This document shows positions 1 through 5,558 of a stretch of DNA of 5,558 nucleotides, in pieces. Source of the DNA: an uncultured Oscillibacter sp. (GTDB taxonomy: Bacteria > Bacillota > Clostridia > Oscillospirales > Oscillospiraceae); assembly GCA_905236835.1 (NCBI GenBank), contig CAJOQY010000132.1, positions 1 through 5,558 on the forward strand, given 5' to 3'. The notes below the pieces were generated by a model, which made no database searches, was not told the origin of the DNA, and worked only from the letters and a program-made list of their open reading frames with translations. The translations under genes were made by a program, and so were the position numbers. How positions within the stretch are numbered: the first letter of the stretch is position 1; the number at the start of each line of letters is the position of its first letter.

Positions 1-11
1 AAAATTCGCGA

Positions 12-19
12 GAGGTGAG
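12..19 (+). promoter_or_regulatory. Ribosome binding site of livH
   Basis: The purine-rich GAGGTGAG precedes tandem ATG codons at 25 and 28. The core AGGTGA leaves 6 bases to the first ATG and 9 to the second, so it does not decide between them. Confidence 0.7.
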
Positions 20-24
20 ATAAT

Positions 25-939
25 ATGATGACATTTTTGAATCATTTGATAAACGGCATCAGTTTAGGCAGCGTTTACGCGATTATCGCCTTGGGCTATA
101 CGATGGTGTACGGCATCGCGAAAATGCTGAATTTCGCCCACGGGGATGTCATCATGGTGGGCGCGTATATTTGCTTTTACGCCGTCAGCGAATATCATAT
201 GCCGCCCGTGATCGGCGTACTGTCGGCGGTTCTGGTCTGTACGCTGTTGGGTATTTTTATCGAACGATTCGCGTATAAGCCGCTCCGGGAAGCGCCGTCT
301 CTGGCGGTGTTAATTACGGCTATCGGCGTAAGCTATTTATTACAAAATTTAGCGTTATTATTATGGTCGGCGAATCCGAAAGTATTTCCGCTCTTTCTCG
401 CCCTGCGCGGAACGGATGAAAACGGCAATATGATCGTCAAACGCAATATGGAAATCGGGCCGCTGTCCGTGTCTTATGTCACAATCGCGACAATCGCCGC
501 CTGTGTGATTATCATGCTGGCTTTGACGCTGTTTATCAACCATACGCGCATGGGCAAAGCTATGCGGGCGTGTTCGGAGGACAAAAGCGCGGCGCAATTG
601 ATGGGGATTGATGTCAACGCGACGATTTCCATGACGTTCGCCATTGGATCCGGATTGGCGGCCATCGCGGGTGTATTGTTATGCTCGGCGTATCAGAATC
701 TGACGCCGACGACAGGCTCCATGCCGGGCATTAAAGCGTTTACGGCGGCGGTATTCGGCGGGATCGGTTCCATCCCCGGCGCGTTTCTCGGCGGGATTTT
801 ATTGGGTATGCTGGAAATATTCGCCAAAGCGTATATCTCGACGCAGCTGTCCGACGCGGTTGTATTCGCGGCGTTAATTATCGTGTTATTGGTCAAACCC
901 ACGGGATTGCTTGGACAGCAAATCCGGGAGAAAGTATAA
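25..939 (+). CDS. livH: Branched-chain amino acid ABC transporter permease LivH
   Basis: This is one of the two membrane permease subunits of a LivFGHM-type importer; with LivM it should form the channel for leucine, isoleucine, valine or similar amino acids. The 304 residues match the usual family length. The N-terminal family block is visible at about residues 11-50 (GISLGSVYAIIALGYTMVYG, then LNFAHGD). The coupling-loop region that contacts the ATPase is at about 177-196 (GKAMRACSEDKSAAQLMGID). A glycine-rich block, FGGIGSIPGAFLGG, is at 244-257, and the typical ending KPTGLLGQ is at 291-298. Most of the rest is hydrophobic helix, with a polar loop at about 115-145. Two ATGs stand in tandem at 25 and 28; the AGGTGA at 13-18 is 6 or 9 bases away and suits either, so the start is uncertain by one residue. 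It opens the visible operon. Exact substrate cannot be read from the sequence. Confidence 0.95.
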   Translation: MMTFLNHLINGISLGSVYAIIALGYTMVYGIAKMLNFAHGDVIMVGAYICFYAVSEYHMPPVIGVLSAVLVCTLLGIFIERFAYKPLREAPSLAVLITAIGVSYLLQNLALLLWSANPKVFPLFLALRGTDENGNMIVKRNMEIGPLSVSYVTIATIAACVIIMLALTLFINHTRMGKAMRACSEDKSAAQLMGIDVNATISMTFAIGSGLAAIAGVLLCSAYQNLTPTTGSMPGIKAFTAAVFGGIGSIPGAFLGGILLGMLEIFAKAYISTQLSDAVVFAALIIVLLVKPTGLLGQQIREKV

Positions 940-947
940 GGGGAAGG
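940..947 (+). promoter_or_regulatory. Ribosome binding site of the small membrane protein gene
   Basis: GGGGAAGG lies just after the livH stop codon and 6 bases before the ATG at 954. It supports translation of this small gene, which might otherwise be dismissed as a spacer between livH and livM. Confidence 0.7.
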
Positions 948-953
948 TATAAT

Positions 954-1259
954 ATGAATCAAGTTGTGATTCCGTCTGATGTGCCGCCGGAAGTATTGCA
1001 AGAATTGCAAAAATTGCAAAATATGGAAAACGCGGATCAACTTCCCTTGCCGCTGGTGATTGTCGCGTGTTTGATAATTGTCGCTGTCGGATTGTGGTTT
1101 CTACGCGCGCCGGATATGGTCTGGGAATTACAGCATTTACTTAGCGTAAAAGACGGCGAACCGACGGATTTTTATCTGCTTTCCACCAGAATTTCCGGCG
1201 TAATATTGATAATTGTCGGGATTGTACTTTTAATCATAGCGATTGCGAGTTATATATAA
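954..1259 (+). CDS. Small two-helix membrane protein, DUF6199-like, unknown function
   Basis: This encodes a 101-residue protein between the two permease genes, 14 bases after livH. It has a polar N-terminus (1-32) with three LQx repeats at 15-23, a hydrophobic helix at about 33-50, a polar middle segment at 51-80 and a second helix at about 82-100. The middle segment, with a Pro-x-x-x-Trp (P53, W57) followed by GEPTDFYLLSTRISG at 68-82, resembles by recall the DUF6199 family of small Firmicutes membrane proteins; this is recognition from memory, not a search. The gene is supported by a good ribosome binding site (GGAAGG at 942-947, 6 bases before the ATG), co-direction and codon use like its neighbours. 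No enzyme motif is visible. Its place inside the operon suggests a role tied to the transporter, or simply co-expression; neither is shown. With two helices and a short loop it could be an accessory subunit, but that is inference. Confidence 0.82.
   Translation: MNQVVIPSDVPPEVLQELQKLQNMENADQLPLPLVIVACLIIVAVGLWFLRAPDMVWELQHLLSVKDGEPTDFYLLSTRISGVILIIVGIVLLIIAIASYI
996..1022 (+). repeat. Three tandem 9-base repeats inside the small membrane protein gene
   Basis: Three adjacent 9-base units (TTGCAAGAA, TTGCAAAAA, TTGCAAAAT) differ only in their last three bases. In frame they encode Leu-Gln-Glu, Leu-Gln-Lys and Leu-Gln-Asn, residues 15-23 of the 101-residue protein, in the polar part before the first membrane helix. 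Since the unit is a multiple of three, gain or loss of a copy by replication slippage would keep the reading frame. Confidence 0.8.
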
Positions 1260-1287
1260 AAAATATTTAAAATATTTATAATAATAT
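1260..1287 (+). other. AT-rich gap before livM with a TATAAT box
   Basis: The 52 bases between the small gene and livM form the widest gap in the window. The first 28 bases are entirely A and T. They include AAATATTTA twice in tandem (1261-1269 and 1270-1278) and a perfect -10 consensus TATAAT at 1277-1282. No recognisable -35 box sits 16-18 bases upstream of it, and such a hexamer is easily met by chance in pure A/T. It may be a weak internal promoter or an unstructured A/U leader helping livM translation. Confidence 0.3.
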
Positions 1288-1294
1288 CCCGTGC

Positions 1295-1301
1295 GGGAGG
1301 G
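1295..1301 (+). promoter_or_regulatory. Ribosome binding site that decides the livM start
   Basis: GGGAGGG lies 10 bases before the ATG at 1312. It argues against the longer reading from GTG at 1291, which has only A/T-rich sequence upstream and would overlap this site. An out-of-frame ATG at 1305 stands between this site and the livM start. Confidence 0.7.
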
Positions 1302-1311
1302 AACATGGATT

Positions 1312-2406
1312 ATGAAAAATCGCGCGAATCGAATGAATTATATTACTTATTTGATTGTGATTATCGCTTATATGATTTTACAGGCGTTACAGGCGTTTGG
1401 AATGGTCAGCGCGTCCCTGCGGGGAATGCTGGTCCCGATTTGCGCGTATATCGTCATGGCCGTGTCGCTGAATCTGGTTGTCGGCATTTCCGGCGAATTG
1501 TCGTTAGGCCACGCGGGATTTATGAGCGTCGGCGCGTTTACCGGGACAACGGCGGCAATCGCGTTACAGGACTTGATTCCAATCGCGCCGGTCAGACTGG
1601 CGGTTAGTTTAATCATCGCCGCGATATTCGCCGCGTTCGCGGGATTTTTGATCGGCGTTCCGGTTTTGCGCTTGAACGGAGATTATCTGGCAATCGTGAC
1701 GCTGGCATTCGGGGAGATTATCAAGGCGGTTTTAAATAATTTATATGTCAGCGTGGATAATCGCGGCTTGCGCCTTGGCTTGTTTGAGGGTCCCGGCGCG
1801 GATTTCACGGGCAAAAGAATTATACAGGGGCCGATGGGAATCGGCGGGATTCAGAAGATTTCCAGTTTTACCGCCGGATTTATTTTAATCATGCTGACGC
1901 TGATGATTATATTTCATCTCGTCAACAGCCGCGCCGGACGCGCGATTATGGCGATCCGGGACAACCGGGTAGCGGCGGAGAGCGTCGGCGTATATGTGAC
2001 GAAATATAAAATGATGGCGTTTGTCACGTCGGCGGCGCTGGCGGGCGCGGCGGGCGCGCTGTTCGCGATGAATTATTCGACTGTCGTGGCGAATAAATTT
2101 GATTTTAACACGTCGATTTTAGTATTGGTATTCGTCGTCTTGGGCGGACTGGGAAATATGCTTGGATCTATTATAGCCGCCGCCGCGCTGACGATTTTAC
2201 CGGAGGCGTTACGCCAATTCGCTAATTATAGAATGCTGGTTTACGCGGTTGTGTTAATACTCGTCATGCTGGTGACGAATCATCCGGCGGTGAAAAATTT
2301 CTCCGACAGATTCCGGAACGCGGATCATAATAATCTTAATCAGGACGAAAATCAGCCGGAGACGGGCGGTCAAAATAATCTCACGGATAACGCGGCGGGG
2401 GTGTAA
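1312..2406 (+). CDS. livM: Branched-chain amino acid ABC transporter permease LivM
   Basis: This is the second permease subunit, partner of LivH in the membrane. The chosen ATG gives 364 residues; a GTG at 1291 would add seven residues but lacks a ribosome binding site. Family blocks are clear: NLVVGISGELSLGHAGF at 54-70, RLNGDYLAIVTLAFGEI at 120-136, and the ATPase-contacting loop RAGRAIMAIRDNRVAAESVG at 207-226. The last is followed by an Ala/Gly-rich helix at 241-251 and LGGLGNMLGSIIAAA at 277-291. Roughly eight to ten hydrophobic helices fill residues 11-322. The end is odd: after the last helix a polar tail of about 40 residues (323-364), rich in Asn, Asp and Gln, extends past where the family usually stops, presumably into the cytoplasm. 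The stop codon lies three bases before the livG ATG, suggesting translational coupling. Confidence 0.95.
   Translation: MKNRANRMNYITYLIVIIAYMILQALQAFGMVSASLRGMLVPICAYIVMAVSLNLVVGISGELSLGHAGFMSVGAFTGTTAAIALQDLIPIAPVRLAVSLIIAAIFAAFAGFLIGVPVLRLNGDYLAIVTLAFGEIIKAVLNNLYVSVDNRGLRLGLFEGPGADFTGKRIIQGPMGIGGIQKISSFTAGFILIMLTLMIIFHLVNSRAGRAIMAIRDNRVAAESVGVYVTKYKMMAFVTSAALAGAAGALFAMNYSTVVANKFDFNTSILVLVFVVLGGLGNMLGSIIAAAALTILPEALRQFANYRMLVYAVVLILVMLVTNHPAVKNFSDRFRNADHNNLNQDENQPETGGQNNLTDNAAGV
2396..2403 (+). promoter_or_regulatory. Ribosome binding site of livG, inside the end of livM
   Basis: A G-rich run with GGGGGTG lies in the last codons of livM, about 6 bases before the livG ATG at 2410. It ties livG translation to ribosomes finishing livM. 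A stronger-looking AGGAGGGG at 2420-2427 lies inside livG codons 4-6 but has no in-frame start codon at a suitable distance. Confidence 0.55.
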
Positions 2407-2409
2407 GAA

Positions 2410-3270
2410 ATGTCAAATCAGGAGGGGAACCCGGTAAAAAAGGCGGACCCGGTAAAATTAGTGCCTGTCCCGTCGAAGGGCATGATTCCGGAGCGGGATA
2501 TAGACAAAAAGCCGATTCTGGAATGTGTGAATCTGGGAATTTCATTCGGCGGACTGAAAGCCGTGGAGGATTTTAATATTATCATCGGCAGGACGGAGAT
2601 TTCCGGCTTGATCGGCCCGAACGGAGCTGGAAAAACGACGGTATTTAATTTATTGACGAAAGTCTATCAGCCGACAACGGGGACGATTTTATTAGACGGC
2701 AAAGACACGCATGACATGAACGCGATGAAAATCAGCCGCGCCGGAATCGCCCGGACGTTCCAGAATATCAGATTATTTCATAATCTGACGGTGGAAGATA
2801 ACGTAAAAGTCGCGATGGACGCGAATATAAAATATAATATGTGGTCCGGGATATTCAGACTACCGGGATACTGGAAAGAGGAAAAAGCCGCGCATGAACG
2901 GGCATTGGATTTATTATCTTTGTTTTCCATGCAGGGCATGGCGCGGTTTCCGGCGGGGGCTTTGCCGTATGGCGCGCAGAGACGGCTGGAAATCGTCCGG
3001 GCGCTGGCGACGAATCCAAGTTTATTATTATTAGACGAACCGGCGGCGGGGATGAATCCGTCCGAAACGGCGGAATTGATGGAAAATATTCGCAAAGTGC
3101 GGGATACGCTTCAAATCGCGGTGTTATTGATCGAACATGATATGAATTTGGTCATGAATATCTGCGAGGGAATCTGCGTGCTGAATTTCGGGAAGATTAT
3201 CGCGAAAGGAACGCCGGAGGAAATTCAGTCCAATCCGGTTGTGATAGAGGCCTATCTGGGTAAAAAATAA
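2410..3270 (+). CDS. livG: Branched-chain amino acid ABC transporter ATP-binding protein LivG
   Basis: This is one of two cytoplasmic ATPases that power the LivHM channel; 286 residues. Visible motifs are Walker A GPNGAGKT at 69-76, the Q-loop Gln at 118 in the family block ARTFQNIRLF, and the signature LPYGAQRRLEI at 185-195. Walker B LLLLDEP is at 205-211 with catalytic Glu210, followed by the family block AAGMNPSET at 212-220 and the H-loop His243 in LLIEHDM. LivG proteins use LPYGQ in place of the usual LSGGQ; here the fifth residue is Ala189. The ATPase core starts near residue 36, so there is a polar N-terminal extension of about 35 residues with a repeated P-V-K element (8-10 and 14-16). 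The start at 2410 is supported by close coupling to livM and the G-rich site upstream; a shorter start at Met25 is possible but lacks a clear binding site. Confidence 0.95.
   Translation: MSNQEGNPVKKADPVKLVPVPSKGMIPERDIDKKPILECVNLGISFGGLKAVEDFNIIIGRTEISGLIGPNGAGKTTVFNLLTKVYQPTTGTILLDGKDTHDMNAMKISRAGIARTFQNIRLFHNLTVEDNVKVAMDANIKYNMWSGIFRLPGYWKEEKAAHERALDLLSLFSMQGMARFPAGALPYGAQRRLEIVRALATNPSLLLLDEPAAGMNPSETAELMENIRKVRDTLQIAVLLIEHDMNLVMNICEGICVLNFGKIIAKGTPEEIQSNPVVIEAYLGKK
2429..2457 (+). repeat. 11-base direct repeat in the livG N-terminal extension
   Basis: ACCCGGTAAAA occurs at 2429-2439 and again at 2447-2457, offset by 18 bases, so it repeats in frame as Asn/Asp-Pro-Val-Lys. It lies in the polar extension before the ATPase core, which may have grown by a small duplication. 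Confidence 0.6.
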
Positions 3271-3280
3271 ACATATCGCG

Positions 3281-3288
3281 GGGGGAGG
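3281..3288 (+). promoter_or_regulatory. Ribosome binding site of livF, with two possible starts
   Basis: GGGGGAGG lies 9 bases before a TTG at 3298 and 12 bases before the ATG at 3301, which are adjacent in the same frame. Spacing favours TTG while codon preference favours ATG; the proteins differ by one residue. Confidence 0.6.
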
Positions 3289-3300
3289 CGGTATATTTTG

Positions 3301-4020
<720 letters not shown>

Positions 4021-4026
4021 AATTTT

Positions 4027-5558
4027 ATGGCGGCTGTGTTATATTTATGCCTGTCCGTGATATTTGGATACGCTCTCTGCCGGATTTGTTTTCCGCGTCT
4101 GGCGCGGTTCGCGGAACAGGATTTTGACGGGAATGTGACTTCTCTCAGCCCGTTTTTTTTATTGATCCCGGCGTGGTTTTATTTCGGGATTCTGCCGCTG
4201 ACATGGCTTGTTTATATTCTGGCCGTATGTTTGCGGGACGCGAAACATCCGTTGCTTCCGGCGAATGCCATTGCCATTTCGGTTTTTTTGTTATTCACGG
4301 CGGTTTTGCTCCGGAAATCCGAACGGAAACGGCGTTTTGATTTTCAATCTCCCCGGAACTGGCTGTCCCGGATTGGGGCGTGGGAATATATCGGCGTATT
4401 GCTGGCCGGGATTTTCACTTCTTTTCTGTTCATATGGGTGTTTCATGTGCAAGACGGCGTATTGCGTATCGGCTATTCCGTATTCAGTGATTTTACGCCG
4501 CATGTGTCGATGATTCGTTCTTTTTCGCGGGGGATTAATTTTCCGACCTGTTATACGCCTTTCGCCGGGGAAGATGTCAAATATCATTTTTTATATATGT
4601 TTCTGTGCGGGAATCTGGAATATCTGGGTTTGCGTTTGGATGTCGCGTTTAATCTGCCGACAATCTTGGGGTTTCTCTGTACGCTGAGTTTGTTATATAC
4701 ATTCGGGACAAGGCTTTCCGGGCGGAAAGCCGCCGGGGGGCTGGCCGTATTATTTTTTCTCTTCCGTTCCTCGCCGAGTTTATGGACATATCTGGCGGAA
4801 ATCCCCAAAGGGCGTTTATTATATGATTTAATACATCAGGATGAATTTATCGGCTATACGCCAAACGAAAACTGGGGCTTATGGAATTTAAATGTTTATT
4901 TAAATCAGCGGCATCTGGCGTTTATTCTTGGAATTTTAATTTTATTCGTCATGTTTTTCGCGCAGACGTTCTGGGACGGCTTGAAACGTCTGGAAAATAT
5001 ACGCGAAGAAAAATATAAAAATAATAACAACGCGGGCGATATGGAAGCGGCAGGCGTAACAGAAATAAATGATATTAATATAAATAATAATAATATAAAT
5101 ACGCCGGAAAAATTAGGTTTCTGGCTGAAAAGCTGGATAACTTGCTTTTTCCGGGAAAGCGTGTTTTCTTGGGACGGATGGCGGCCCGTATGTCCGGATA
5201 CGCTCGCGGGCGCGGGAAATCATGAGATCATCTCCCGGCTGATTTTGCCCGTATGCGCCGGATTGTATCTCGGCATGATTTCTTTCTGGAATGGCGCGGT
5301 TTTAATCGCCGCGCTGCTGGTTTTATTTATCCTCGCCCTGTTCAGCGACGCGCGCCTTTCTTATCTGATTACGGCGGTCATTTCACTCGCGCTGGCTTTG
5401 ATCCAGTCCCGCGCGTTTATCCGGGAAAGCGCGTTTTCTCTTCGATATTTCTTCGGCTTTATCGCGGAAAATAAAACGCTGTTCGGCGTAATATATTATA
5501 TCTGGCTGTTGACCGGATTTCTTTTGATATTGCTCCCGGCGTTGTTCGCCGTGACGGA
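4027..5558 (+). CDS. Large polytopic membrane protein, possibly GT-C-like glycosyltransferase (3' end missing)
   Basis: An open frame runs from ATG 4027 to the window edge: 510 complete codons and no stop, so the protein is partial. It has about ten or more hydrophobic segments, roughly at residues 1-20, 42-69, 79-95, 120-140, 186-203, 208-228, 235-247, 297-312, 402-460 (more than one helix) and 483-510. After the fourth segment comes a polar loop with SDFTPH at 154-159, then GEDVKYHF at 181-188 and GNLEYLGL at 195-202. A further polar block, NLNVYLNQRHLAF, is at 287-299. An Asp-bearing first large loop followed by many helices is the general plan of GT-C glycosyltransferases (lipid-linked sugar donors, outer membrane face), hence the tentative call; I do not recognise a specific family. 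An Asn-rich polar linker is at 331-358. Codon use resembles the liv genes. It starts 6 bases after livF, so it is probably co-transcribed, though a functional tie to amino acid uptake is not obvious. Confidence 0.8.
   Translation, partial: MAAVLYLCLSVIFGYALCRICFPRLARFAEQDFDGNVTSLSPFFLLIPAWFYFGILPLTWLVYILAVCLRDAKHPLLPANAIAISVFLLFTAVLLRKSERKRRFDFQSPRNWLSRIGAWEYIGVLLAGIFTSFLFIWVFHVQDGVLRIGYSVFSDFTPHVSMIRSFSRGINFPTCYTPFAGEDVKYHFLYMFLCGNLEYLGLRLDVAFNLPTILGFLCTLSLLYTFGTRLSGRKAAGGLAVLFFLFRSSPSLWTYLAEIPKGRLLYDLIHQDEFIGYTPNENWGLWNLNVYLNQRHLAFILGILILFVMFFAQTFWDGLKRLENIREEKYKNNNNAGDMEAAGVTEINDININNNNINTPEKLGFWLKSWITCFFRESVFSWDGWRPVCPDTLAGAGNHEIISRLILPVCAGLYLGMISFWNGAVLIAALLVLFILALFSDARLSYLITAVISLALALIQSRAFIRESAFSLRYFFGFIAENKTLFGVIYYIWLLTGFLLILLPALFAVT
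5017..5100 (+). other. A/T-rich segment encoding an Asn-rich linker
   Basis: Within the large membrane protein gene, this stretch encodes residues 331-358: four Asn after Lys331, a short Ala/Gly/Glu part, then a run of Ile and Asn including NNNN at 353-356. The DNA is mostly AAT and ATA codons, far richer in A/T than its surroundings. It lies between hydrophobic segments and is probably a flexible loop, expanded by repeat slippage. Confidence 0.7.
5151..5439 (+). repeat. Pair of 19-base direct repeats 270 bases apart
   Basis: CCGGGAAAGCGTGTTTTCT at 5151-5169 recurs at 5421-5439 with one mismatch (C for T at the twelfth base). Both lie in the same reading frame of the large membrane protein gene, exactly 90 codons apart, and encode R-E-S-x-F-S at residues 376-381 and 466-471. 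The flanking protein sequence is not clearly alike. Confidence 0.7.

Noticed and set aside
693..1040. 115-codon - strand frame across the livH end and the small gene start
   Set aside because: It lies antisense to well-supported genes, has no ribosome binding site that I can see and encodes no recognisable protein.
1288..1297. CCCGTGCGGG as a hairpin hiding the livM ribosome binding site
   Set aside because: Only three base pairs can form with a four-base loop, too weak to matter.
1291..1311. GTG at 1291 as the livM start, adding seven residues
   Set aside because: Upstream is pure A/T with no ribosome binding site, and the added codons overlap the GGGAGGG that serves the ATG at 1312.
1305..1607. 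100-codon + strand reading frame overlapping the start of livM
   Set aside because: Its ATG follows a ribosome binding site, but the product is rich in Arg, Gly and Tyr with no recognisable fold or motif, and the sequence clearly encodes conserved LivM in the other frame. I keep only the start competition as a finding.
2041..2058. Perfect tandem pair of GCGGGCGCG in livM
   Set aside because: It encodes the Ala/Gly-rich helix after the coupling loop that is normal in the family, and follows from GCG and GGC codon preference.
4208..4587. Reading frames on both strands inside the large membrane protein gene
   Set aside because: They are Cys-, Pro- or Arg-rich products of other frames of a long membrane protein gene with consistent codon use and start signal, so they are shadows.

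Overview
The window holds most of a branched-chain (hydrophobic) amino acid ABC importer operon of the LivHMGF type, followed without a break by a large membrane protein gene that runs off the right edge. All six genes lie on the + strand and are tightly packed, with gaps of 3 to 52 bases. No terminator-like hairpin separates them, so I read the window as the interior of one transcript. The operon's main promoter, and the solute-binding protein gene (livJ-like) that normally accompanies such a system, are not in view and probably lie to the left.

The organism looks like a Gram-positive anaerobe of the Bacillota, probably class Clostridia. The LivH/LivM/LivG/LivF sequences resemble that group by recall, ribosome binding sites are strong and G-rich, and codon use mixes NCG codons (GCG, ACG, CCG) with TTA, AAT and ATA. 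This is an impression from sequence, not a database result.

Layout: livH permease at 25-939; a 101-residue two-helix membrane protein resembling DUF6199 at 954-1259; an AT-rich gap; livM permease at 1312-2406; livG ATPase at 2410-3270; livF ATPase at 3301-4020; and an incomplete polytopic membrane protein from 4027 to the window end. That last gene is possibly a GT-C-like glycosyltransferase.

How they work together: LivH and LivM should form the membrane channel, LivG and LivF the ATP-hydrolysing pair on the cytoplasmic side, and an unseen binding protein should deliver substrate. All expected ATPase motifs are present, so the importer looks functional. The two unexpected members are the small membrane protein between the two permease genes and the large membrane protein whose ribosome binding site lies inside the end of livF. 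They are the most worthwhile things to follow up. I saw no tRNA, rRNA, CRISPR array, insertion sequence or other mobile element, and no gene-free stretch longer than about 50 bases.
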